DNA from: Limnoperna fortunei
Lineage: Eukaryota > Mollusca > Bivalvia > Mytilida > Modiolidae
Direction of reading: 5' to 3'
Assembly (NCBI GenBank): GCA_944474755.1
Contig: OX104124.1
Coordinates: 4,552,437-4,616,436 of the forward strand
Length of the DNA: 64,000 nt
The notes beneath the pieces were generated by a model. It ran no database searches, had not been told where the DNA came from, and was given only the letters and a program-made list of their open reading frames with translations. The translations under genes and the position numbers were made by a program. Shown piece by piece: positions 21,503 to 33,200 of this stretch; position 1 is the first letter of the stretch, and each line of letters opens with the position of its first letter.

Positions 21503-24500
21503 CGATTCTAATATGTCTAACAATTGTTTTAGTTCGAATCGGCTCAAAGAGGACGCTTTCAATCGTAATAATTTTGTTTGAATCTAATAAGAGATATCCC
21601 AAAACAGTATGTTAAAGCAAAAAAAAAATGACATTAACATATATTCTCGTCATTTTATTGAATATACGTACCTTGTAAACAAAAATATTGAGAAAAACTA
21701 AATTGCATTGCTCCAATTTTGAATTTTTAATTGAGCGTAATATGACCTCGGAATTCTAAATGTGACGTCATATTCGAATGTAAAATTGTTAAAAAAAGAA
21801 AGTATCGGGAGTAGTTTACATCATATAAATCTCTGACTAAAAATAACTGCATAATTAACAATATTATAACCATAATTATGAATAACACATTACAAACTGC
21901 ATTTTTAAATCAGTTTTAACATTTAAACAAAACAAATAGCTTACGCATGTGCGAACTAAATTATTGGAGTTTTGACAAGGCTTTGTTTACATAGCTAAAG
22001 CATGACGTCATATTAGAATAAAATGTATCAATGAAATATACCATAAAATGTTATTACTAGGGTTTAGAAATGTCCAGACGACCCCATGATCAGACTTAAA
22101 TTATTAATAATTTGGTAATTGCAGAGTTTTCTACTGTTAATAAGAGTTCTATCTAACATCAATTGAATTTGTCCTAAACCTAACGCATTATATTAAGTCG
22201 CATTAACCCTGACATATAAGGAAACATTTTAATGATCTTAGACTGATTACCGATTCCAGAGTAAAGTACTTAGAGTGTTGTTTCGTTGATTACAAATCCC
22301 AATTATTTGCAATGTTTTTGTCAGATGGTGTCCTCTGTAATTAAGATCCTATATACGAAAAATCTGTTTATCGGTATTTTTGTCGAAGTTAAAAAGTAAA
22401 CTTTATAGCAATTAAAAAAGTATATGTTGTGGAGCAAACAATGACCAGAATTGAGTTGACAAAATGTTGAACCTCCTTCTTAATAGTTCAAAAGCTCAGT
22501 TGTCCATGCTCTAATAAACATTTTTTTTTTCTAAATATAGAACGTTTTCAATCAGCCAATGATTATAGTTTAAAGCTTTGATATGATATATGCAAATGAT
22601 ATTGGTATAAAACATCTACTGGTAAATTGTTAACAAATAATAAGGCCATTGTAATTCGTAATACTACATAAACTTATAACTTCAGTAAATGTGTACCAGT
22701 AACAGGTTACCAGATTGTGTACCCTATATTAAGTACAACGGAGAATAAGGACGTTGTGTTCTGATTTGGTCAATGGTGATTACATGTCTTTTGTTTTTGT
22801 CTGTGAGCCCCAGCATGAATTTAGTTTTGACAAGTGGTAAAAATTCTCTCAGATCTTCCAAGATAAAATATTATTAATTTTAAAAATAAATGTCTATTTT
22901 CACCTTTTTTTAAAATTGCGAGTAAAACACCAGTGACTAAAGGAGTTGGTGATGAAAAAATATGGGATGTATTTTTATGTTGAATAAAATTGTATCACTT
23001 TCCTAGCCCAGGTTCATGCTTTTCAATGTTTGAAAGGTGTGCAAATCCCAGAATTGCTAGTATTCTCGACTATGTCAATACAATTACTATCAATTTACCT
23101 AAATATCACATCTGCCACACAACCATTGAGGTTCCCTAAAATGAGCCGTTAGACCCGCAAAATTTAAACACGTTTTAGTAAGTAAACACACTATGATGTA
23201 TTAAAATTAACAAATTAATGTTCTTCTACCATGCTGTAGTACGAGCAGGAGAATTAAGTGCCAAAATTAGAAGAACGTAGATGTTTATAATGGTCCTATA
23301 TTTAATTTGTAAGCAGGAGACAAACTGCGTCCTGAAAATATTCTCGAGAACTAACGACTGGTAACACATTTCTTAATTAATATACATGATATCGCGAAAT
23401 CAAATGTGGAAGATGTCATACTTGTTATACCATACGTTACTGTGTAGGTACAAGTTTTAGTCACGAGATTAATATATTACATGTATAAAAAGAGGAACAA
23501 AGTAACATACAAAAAGTAGCATAATTCTGTGAAAAATATTGCACATATAATTATCATATATATAAGCATAAAGCATGCAGGTATTATATGGTTACTAAAA
23601 ATACTTTTAGGCAGACGAAGAAAGTAACTAAAAAACTCCTAACATGCTTAAAGTGTAAAAAAATAAAATTAAAAAAACATTATAATGATAAACCAATCAA
23701 TTAAAAAATGTATAAAATGTCCAACATGGTACTTAAATAAAAAAGTAAGATTTTGTAAAGAAGCTTTGTTTTATCCTTGACATAATTGTTTTTTTTTCAC
23801 ATTTTTGTCTATTTCGTTACAAATATTTAAACAACATAAACAATATAAATTTTAACAATAAATTAAAACAAAATCATTTCGGTATTATAGTTTCTGAATT
23901 ATTATAGAGGTGCCTATTCATTCCTGAATGGACAGTCAATAAAAGGCATTTCTATTTTCTGAACCATTTTGTATAATTCATAGTTTGGTCAATTTCGGTA
24001 ATTTGCTTTTCTGGAATCTAAACCAAAGACAGAAAAACATGCAATCTAAATAAGTATATTCTGAAATCGTCTTTAATTGTAAAAATGTTACTTTTTTTAG
24101 AAACCCAATATGCACAGAAACCTCCAAACTAACCAGCCATGCTAAGTAAAATCATTCTACAGCACTCTACTATGATGTGTCATTAAAAATTAGAAGGTAA
24201 GAAACATGACAATATATAAAACGATAATGATATGATAAAAATGTAAAGTATGCTATAAGGTTAAACACGAGGAATATATTGAATAATTCATAATGATATT
24301 ACAAAATATAAAGTATTGTTGAAATGTTAAACGCGTATGATATATTGAATAAGCCATTTACAATGATATGATAAACTTAAAATAAAACATGAACAAAACA
24401 TAATAAATATATTTAAAAATTCAAATAAGGTGAACAAGTTTTTTTTTATCCTTCATTTACAATTATTTGACATTTTTGGATAACTTTGGTATTATGTCGC

Positions 24501-25616
24501 TAATCACAATTTTGTAGATTGTTTATATTTCGTTAGCGCCAAATCTTATTATTTTTTATCAAGATTTAAAGGTCTAAAATATTTCGTTAAGAATTTTGAT
24601 GCAAATATCTTTTTTGTGCGCTGTAACGTATAGCAATTGGGTTAATTGGTTAAGAAGCAAGATATATATATTACATTTGCAGTTATTTACACGATAAAAT
24701 CAGCAATTTCACACAAACAAACATAAACTTTGCAATAATTAAATGTGTCAAATGAAAAACAAAAAGATAAAAAGTGTCTTGTTATTTTTTTGCGATGCAT
24801 TTACATATATTAAATTTATTTGTTGTTTGTAAAAGTTCTTTAAGTTGTAAAACATGCATTGTTGACATACTGCACACATCTTACACAATAAACAATGTGT
24901 GGCAACCACTCTCGTATTTGGAGTTAAAATGTTATCGATGTATTGCTGTAAGTAATGCATCTAAATTTCAATATTATTACATTTGGATAAGTTGTTTCTT
25001 CAAATTAAACTGCTACGTGTCAGTTTCTAACTAGAACGTGGGGTATTACTGTTTATTGTGACTTTAATTTAATCGTTTATTTCAATTATTATCATTTGCT
25101 CTTGTTTAGTTATTTATTTTATTTTATTTTAATAGATTTATTCTAGAAAAGACGAAAACTGGTCTTTTATACATCAACTTTTTTTGTATCATTTGAATAC
25201 CATTGGGCATCAAAATAACCACATTTCTCTATATCATTTGAATTCGTTAGTGGCGTTTGAGTTTTTGTCTGAAAATGAATATACATGATATTGTGTATAC
25301 AGTATTTATTATTCGTGTTATGTTCTTATTGATTTTCTACAAAATATAACTTCATTGCATACAATTCAAATAGTGTGTATTAAACGGTATATAATATATA
25401 CATGTAAAACATTTATATTTTAAATTATTTACATTTATACACTGTCTGCTATGTTCTGAACAATATTGTAAGTTTAACAAACTTGTGTCTCTAGCTAACC
25501 AAATATAAAGTTTACATTGATATTTCTACAAAAACAAATTGATCAGGGAAAGTTTGTTTTATCTTTTTGCTGCTGTATTCATTTTATTAAATTTACTGTA
25601 TGTAGCTAGCTTCCTG
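21503..25616. other. 4.1 kb with no gene or clear repeat
   Basis: Very AT-rich. Overlapping short ORFs on both strands near 24750-25030 look like chance frames: no motifs and no codon pattern. ATTCTAATATG-type words recur at 21504, 21774 and 22008 and may be the ends of an old element, which could not be confirmed. Confidence 0.45.
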
Positions 25617-25618
25617 TA

Positions 25619-26089
25619 CAGGTGTAGGACCACCATAGATTTTTTACTCTTCGGCTATATTAAAATTTGATAATTTTGACTTATCCTAGAAAATTTACCT
25701 TTGTTTCAAATTAAGTGACACTTCTGTCCCCTATAAAAATGCACTGGCCAAACATTCTGTCAAAATTTCACAATATGTTTCATTGCATATAAGAAAAAAC
25801 GCTCAACCTGAAGTCCATGTGGTCTAAAAATCTACTTTCACTTTCTATTTCAGTCCAAAAATAGTGCTTGTCCCTAATTGACTCTCAACATTTTTATGTT
25901 CATTTAAAACCAATAAAACTTTATCCTCAAGTTTCCTAGAATATTCAGCTTTCCAAAAATACCAAATTTATTCTGGTATCATGTGCGGTTCAAATTCTAT
26001 ATGATGCAAGAGTGAACCTGTCTGTTGACTAGTACTACTTTTACGTACAACCTCTGGACTGGTTCCCGGTATTTGGTGGTCCTACACCT
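25619..26089 (+). repeat. 471-bp terminal copy, left
   Basis: TIR-bounded unit (AGGTGTAGGACCACC ... GGTGGTCCTACACCT). It differs from the right copy by one visible substitution ('tttgtttcaaa' against 'tttgttccaaa') and at its last base. Confidence 0.9.
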
Positions 26090-27335
26090 AAAGAAGATGT
26101 TTTTGTTCAACAAATTAAATAAAATTTTTCCTGGTGTTAGATTTATGTTAGTCGAAACAAATTCTAAAATTTTGTTGAATTCCTTTCAGCGGTTTTCAAG
26201 AAATGCATGAAAACATACAAAGACCTCACATGCGCGTTATCATGAAAAATTAGCTTGGTGATCAAGAAATGCATTATTCCTTAATTTTTCAATTTCTTAG
26301 TTGCAGATGTAAATAGCAAGCTTGGCAATATACATCCAACACAAATGGACTTATTTCACACATAGAAAGGCACTAATTACATAATTTTATCATAAATTTT
26401 GCATCTTTTTCAGTTAATTTCACATCCCCCCCCCCTTTTTTACAAAGTGAGATACTGAGTACCTTCAAACTGTTGGGATAAGACTTTTATCTCTTGAAAT
26501 ACATTTCAATTAAGAAAAATAGTATGAAACTGTCCTAATTATGCACCTAGTACATCCTGAGAAAGTTTTTGAGTTCAAATTTAAATTTATTGATATTCAG
26601 TTGTACTATACTTTGGAGGTGTACATTAATAGTTTCTAAATTGAGACTAAAATTTTATGAATTTCATTAAATGCGTTCACTATTCCATTAAGCTTAATAG
26701 TTAAATGAACATTCCTTACTAATAAAAACCCCACTAAAGTTCAAACTGGCATACAAAGAAACAAAATTATATCTTGCTTTGGTATGAAATTGCAAAAATT
26801 GGCCAATTTCCCATTACTGCTCATGTTTAAGGAATTTTTGACAGAAGTACCATCATCTCAAGGCCCAATTATCTTAACAAGTACAATTATTGCATATGGT
26901 TACTAGTTTCCTAACAAATTTACCCTTAGCAAGCATCAGATTAGAAAATAAATAATTTTAGTATTAACCCATGCCAGCAATGTAACCGACTTAAGCCGCA
27001 GGTGTAAAATTGACAAATTCATCTTAAATACACTATTTTTCTGCATACTAGAATGTCTACCAGTTCTAGTTTTATACATTTTGACCCTTTCATTACATCC
27101 AAAACCTAAAACAGGAGTTTATTTAAATTAAAGCACATTCTACTAAGCGCGGTCCACTGCAGACCCCATAATTTCATACAATATTACATAATACCATATT
27201 TAGGCTGAAATTTAACCCCCACTATAGGTTTTGGCTTTGATAAGCAATTAAAATGATAGTCTTGGTGATTTACCTTCCTTTAGTACCATTTTTATCAAAA
27301 GAAATAGAAGTTGATATACCTGTCTATGGCCTCTT

Positions 27336-27807
27336 CAGGTGTAGGACCACCATAGATTTTTTACTCTTCGGCTATATTAAAATTTGATAATTTTGACTTA
27401 TCCTAGAAAATTTACCTTTGTTCCAAATTAAGTGACACTTCTGTCCCCTATAAAAATGCACTGGCCAAACATTCTGTCAAAATTTCACAATATGTTTCAT
27501 TGCATATAAGAAAAAACGCTCAACCTGAAGTCCATGTGGTCTAAAAATCTACTTTCACTTTCTATTTCAGTCCAAAAATAGTGCTTGTCCCTAATTGACT
27601 CTCAACATTTTTATGTTCATTTAAAACCAATAAAACTTTATCCTCAAGTTTCCTAGAATATTCAGCTTTCCAAAAATACCAAATTTATTCTGGTATCATG
27701 TGCGGTTCAAATTCTATATGATGCAAGAGTGAACCTGTCTGTTGACTAGTACTACTTTTACGTACAACCTCTGGACTGGTTCCCGGTATTTGGTGGTCCT
27801 ACACCTG
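27336..27807 (+). repeat. 471-bp terminal copy, right
   Basis: Same unit as 25619-26089, complete at both tips. The very high identity implies a recent duplication or gene conversion between the copies. Confidence 0.9.
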
Positions 27808-28476
27808 TATACAGACGGTCAAAAAATTATTGTAAACATGTACATATGTTACATGATGGACATTGTATTACCAACACACATGTTTGATGTGAAAAGGATA
27901 AAGGATTTAAAGTATAACAGTAACAATTTCAGTACACATAGGGTTTATATATATATTTTCTTTCAATTTCGAATGATATCATACATTTCTCTTTGAATTG
28001 TTATGTGTTTCTTTTTTCAGCTGTGTCATGTATGTAAATTTTACTTTTACGTTTTTTCTTTCTTGAAAAATAGGTAGAAAATTAAATCAATAGTAAATCG
28101 AAGAAAAAGATATCAAAACAAGATATGCAATAATGGTAAAATAAATCTATTGTGTTTCTAAAAAAACGTTTCCAACCGACACACACAGAGTATAATACTA
28201 TTGTTGCATTTTAATAGTGATTTAACATAACTGAAACACAATCGACAAAAAAAATTGTACACTTGTACATGGAGTGACGTTTTTTGTGATAAAACATATA
28301 AACTTAAGGATTTGTTAACAATGCTTTAAAAGTATTAAACGAAAAAATAAGAACAATAAATATTTTCGTCAATTGATTAATTCATTGATGCATTTACCTT
28401 TACCACATGTATATTGTGCTAAAATCTCTTACTTCTAAAAAGTTTCCTAAAACTTATTTTTGTAGTAACTTAATTA

Positions 28477-28482
28477 TTTATT
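28477..28482 (-). promoter_or_regulatory. Polyadenylation signal AATAAA of the LRR receptor gene
   Basis: AATAAA on the minus strand about 70 nt after the stop codon at 28551, at the usual place for a 3' end. A short 3' UTR is implied. Confidence 0.55.
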
Positions 28483-28550
28483 CTAGTGTATCTTTTGCGA
28501 AACATGATTTGAAATTCGAATTACTTTGAACATATTGTACTATTAAACAA

Positions 28551-28689
28551 TTAAGTTTCTGAAATGTAATGGTAGATATGCTCTTCAACGTCCATAGCAA
28601 AGGATTGCTCGTCAGGGCGTCTTGAGGGCAGCTCCATCGGTTGAATATTCTCCATGGCAATTTCATCATAGTCTCTAACATTGTCAGGT
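28551..28689 (-). CDS. LRR receptor, terminal exon: cytoplasmic tail and stop
   Basis: The acceptor 'aactttatag' precedes a phase-2 start. 45 codons then run to TAA at 28551-28553. The peptide begins 'PDNVRDYDEIAMEN', has a Pro/Arg/Asp-rich middle ('ELPSRRPDEQ') and ends 'VEEHIYHYISET'. It is acidic, with Y-D-E-I and Y-H-Y-I motifs of the Y-x-x-hydrophobic type used for endocytic sorting or SH2-linked signalling. The other long frame through this exon has no such character. Its phase does not fit directly to the transmembrane exon, but fits once the 37-nt exon at 30490-30526 is included. Confidence 0.75.
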
Positions 28690-30105
28690 CTATAAAGTTA
28701 AAAAAAAGGTAATCCAGTTACTGCCTTATCCGTAGATGGATGTATTCGGTGGTTATTTCCTAACGACCCGAACAATATTGCTATTTTTATGACGTTAAAA
28801 ATGTCAAAAGGATATTATACAAGAATCATATTTACAGAAAAAAGACAAAAGAAAGTCAAATAGTTGTACAGTTGTATTTATAAAAGAAATTACGTTATTA
28901 TTTCATAAACGTGTTTTGTAAAATGCCAAATAAACCTAGTGTGCCATTTTATATGTATCAACAATTTGTTTCAAATAAAACTCGTACGTTTCCAATTCCA
29001 AATGCATTTAGGCATTACTGCTATCTTTATATTTGTTTTATTTTAAAATATATTTGTTTCGATGAACTGACCAATGTATGCATATAATTCCATAGCAAAT
29101 TCTATTCCGTATTGAGAGAACTGAATAGACTTGACAATAATGTTAATCAAGGTTATGATGAATTCGTATTATAAGATGATTTTTAGTGTTTTTTGGCGAT
29201 CAGCCCAAAATCAGTGAGTTGTTATCAAAACCGTCAGCGGTTATTCTAAAAATCCAAAGTGAATTGAAGTTTTGCTGTAAATGATATTTGTAAAGGACCT
29301 CTGTCCGTCCGTGCTTCTGTTAGTAGCATAAGTTTTTTTCTCAGCAACTACTTATTACTTATTACTATCACTTGAAATTTAATATGTTACCTTACCATGT
29401 GGTCCTAATGAACTTTATTGCGAGTATCAATTTCTGATCTGTCGTATATCTACTTCCTCTTTATAGATCAACTTAGTCATTTTAAAGAAATGTGAAAAGC
29501 GGAGGTATAATGAGTGAGAAGTTTCCTTGGTTATTTTTATTGGCCTTTTCATATGTTCTAATGACGACTATGGCGTGATAAATTGTATAACCTGGTTATG
29601 TTTTACTAAATTGTGTTACGATGTCCTAGGCTTAAATTTAAAGTTCTGTTTAGAATACCCCTAACTGAATTTAAATTTAATGTTCTCTTAGGTATACACA
29701 GCCCATTTTAAATGAGTTTGAATATGCATTCTGTTCAAAATACACCCTTTGCACTTAACTTTAATGTCCTGTTAGAATATGCCTCTTTTTACTGGTCCAA
29801 CCCTGTTAGAAGTCTAGTATTCATAACAGCGCCATGTTTTATACTGTAAATCTATATGTGGAAGTTCGTTTTAATAACATTGTTTTGTATATTTTAATAA
29901 TGTCATAAAAGATGTACGGAAGTAAATTATGCACACATTAACAATCAACTTGTTCTACATCCACAGTATGCAAATAATCATTTAAAACACCTGAGGAAAT
30001 TTATAGCTATACTTGTAAACACATGTTTTTTCAGATTTTGTAACATATCAACTCAAGACAATAAAAATACGTTCTTTTTTTTGACGTGTTTTTTATTACT
30101 TAACA

Positions 30106-30201
<96 letters not shown>

Positions 30202-33200
30202 CTATATATATATATATATATATATGTATTTTTTTACCAAATATTCTTTATTCGTTTAAGTATTTAAATTACACATGTACCTGTAGTCTTCGTAAATTGT
30301 TTGCCGGCAACATCCTGGTATGCATAGAAAGAAAAATAACTGATTACTAAACATAATGTGAAAATAAAAAAGCGAATACTTGAGGTAAGTGTACACTTTT
30401 CTAAAGCTGATTCAAACATGGGTAAAATTTATATTAGGTCCTAACTGAAGACTAACTTACTAAAAATCACCATAGTACTTGCAGCTTACTTTAAACTGTT
30501 ATCGTTACAAATATAAAAATAATCATCTAGTTTATAGATCGATTTATTATGAAGCTTTAAATAACTAAATTTAATTTATTGTCACATATTTGATGGGGAC
30601 CTCGGTAGCCGGGGGTTAAGATAGTTCGTCTACTATTGATCACATGATCTGTCAACACTGAGATTGCGGGTTCGATTCTCAATTCAGGCAGGGTGTTCTC
30701 GACTCCATCTCAAGGACAAGGATTGGCAGTTTTCCAATCGTAGGTCCGGGGTTTTCTCTGGGTATTCCTGCTTCCTCTTCAATAATATCTGGACGCCATG
30801 ATATAGCTGAAAACTTGCTGAAAGTGGCGTTTAATGCCTTCAAACAACAAACATACATATTCCATGTGAAGCATTACATCATGCAATTTGAACAATAACT
30901 AAAAAGTAATTATACAGATGTACATATAAACAACAAAATTATATCATACGCCTCATGAAAAAAACATAATTCTGAGGTTTTATTTACTGAAACTTATTTG
31001 TTGCATACCTTTGTGCTTGATATATGCATACATCGATACTGCCATAATAACTACAAATACCACGACCAACGCTGCTATCAAACCAAGTTCTAATGGCGTG
31101 AGACTTCCAGGTTTAGTTTCAGGTTTAGTTTCTATAAATATTTAGCATTTGTGACATAAATAGCGTTTGATGCATTAGAACATCTAAGGAGTCTGTTTTA
31201 GTTCATTTTATACCACCGTCCTCTTAATTAAGGACAGACTCTTAATAGCGTGCGAATGAAAGATATTTTTCATAAAACGAACACTAATAATTTTAATTTT
31301 CGTTCTTTCCACATTATTATAAATATATCCTAATTCAAAAACCAAAGTACGTTTCAGTGATATTCATGTGTATTATTGAGCATAACATCAAGAATAATGT
31401 TTTCCTTGCAGAGTTCTCGGACTTTTAATTTTAATATTAATATATAAGTATTTCTAATATACAGACCTGTTTCAGTCTTCGTTTTAGTTGTCGCCTCCTC
31501 AGTTGCAGCAATTGGGGTTGTCATAGGAACTTATGTAATGTAATAACATTATTTTGGTATTAATGACGCCTCATTTACTACGTTTCTCTTATAGTTATTT
31601 TCAAATGATTTATATATCTAATATCTACTTTTAAAACTATGTTTCGATACATATAATTGACCTGTATACAATGCATGAGTTTTTATATCTTTAAATTCTA
31701 GCTGATCATCGTTCAACAACCGAAGATTCAATGAATACTTTTCAGCTTTCGTTATTGGCTTGGTTAAGAATTAAACACTAAATAGAGCATTATCAATTAC
31801 GTGTGTTATACTTGCAGTTCGGCATTTAAAGTCATTGAAAAACTTATCTCAGAAAATTGCATCAAAAGTTCAATACTGAATTTAAATTGTATGAAAGCCA
31901 ACTGTCTTGACAGAAAAAAACTTGTCAACAACAATAAAAGCGTTACTGGATTTACATGACAGGCTAGGGATTAAGCACTTAAAAGATTATAAATTGGCTG
32001 CATTTCAGCTATTAAAATCTTTCCAGAATTTAGCACCTATTATACACATCGGTAATGGTAATATACATGTATCTCGGATTCTTACCGTGCATGAAAAATA
32101 TTTGTGTGTATATTTTCTTTATATATTTACAGCTTTCAAATACATAGCTTGTCTGCCACTGATAATTTACACGAGTGACTTATTATGTTTAAGGTCACTT
32201 TATATTGGTTTTACTTAATACATTTTGCACAAGGATACTACCTTAGCGACATCTTATAGTCTGAAAGCAATTGTATGTTAGTTCAATTACGCATTTCAGG
32301 AGAAAACATTCAACATTAATAATAATAATCAGTTTAAAAGACTACTATATATTAGTAAACATTTGTTAAATTATTATAAGTCGATTAGTTCTTGTTTTAC
32401 ATCTTTAATTTTGTTTTATCATCAAATAAAGATTAATCGAATATCAACGTTGTGATCAAACTGAGATTGTAAGCATGTTTTCCCAAAATAAGCCCTTTGT
32501 CAACCCATTGAGGCTGAGGTAAAGGTAAACACACACACACAATCTCAAAATGGAGTGCGTAAAATGATTTCTGGCATTGAATATCTCATTATAATTTTCT
32601 GCAGTCCAAAACGAGTTAAACAGCTGAAAAGTATCAGAAACCAACTGTTTACAAGACCAATTGTAAGTAAAAGTATGATTAAAAACATTCTATCAAAAGA
32701 TGCATTCATTTCTTCAAACGTACAATACAGTTTGTCAAATCCAAATAAATGATTTAGTTCGGGGAGGAAGCCGGAGTACCCGGAGAAAACCCTGACCTGC
32801 GGTAGGAAAATTGGCAATTCTTGTCAGTTATCTTCGAAAGTGTAATTAAGTGGATTCCAAAATTATCGAAAAGACAACGGGTCTGTGCAAGGAAAAAAGA
32901 ACTTAATTTAATAAACTGTAACAGTAAATATATATAAGAAAATCATAAAACAACAAGAAAGAAAAAACGAATAGTCAATTGATATTTTATGCATATCAGT
33001 AAAAAAATACATACTGTGGTTTACGAATAGTCAATTGATATTTAATGCATATCAGTAAAAATACATACTGTGGTTTCTTTTTTATTACTGGTATACCACT
33101 TTTCGGCGCTTTCGGGGATGGGGACGAACCACGAAATTAAAAATTAACGAATGATGACCATAGACAATCTATAAAGACGCTAAACTGGCAAGATAAACTG

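Larger units (their letters stand above)
25619..27807. mobile_element. 2.19 kb composite element bounded by two 471-bp direct copies
   Basis: Two near-identical copies (25619-26089 and 27336-27807) lie in direct orientation around a 1.25 kb interior. Each copy itself starts CAGGTGTAGGACCACC and ends with the complement, so each could be a MITE and the whole also has inverted termini. TA flanks the outer ends (25617-25618 and 27808-27809). The inner end of copy 1 lacks the last G, so the intact tips are the outer ones. The interior has no supportable ORF. An LTR reading was rejected because there is no direct target duplication and no primer-binding or polypurine site. Confidence 0.75.
31241..32740. 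repeat. Segmental duplication, unit 1 (about 1.5 kb)
   Basis: Homologous to 33998-35623. Shared landmarks in order: 'gtgcgaatgaaagatatttt', the 63-nt stalk exon, 'ttatgtaatgtaata', 'ttcaacaaccgaagattca', the helicase-like fragment, 'cccattgaggctgag' and 'acgtacaatacagtttgtc'. Offset between units is about 2.75-2.9 kb. Unit 1 lacks the SINE found in unit 2. Confidence 0.92.

Noticed and set aside
25619..27807. LTR retrotransposon (471-bp direct repeats starting TG and ending CA if trimmed)
   Set aside because: The flanks are inverted, not direct, repeats; there is no tRNA primer-binding site after the left copy, no polypurine tract before the right, and no coding remnant.
28478..28681. 67-codon ORF starting MLETMMKLPW
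   Set aside because: It is an out-of-frame shadow of the receptor tail exon, whose correct frame ends at 28551 and shows the Y-x-x-I motifs.
30081..30350. 89-codon ORF with an LSIY repeat
   Set aside because: It is a translation of the (ATCT)n microsatellite.
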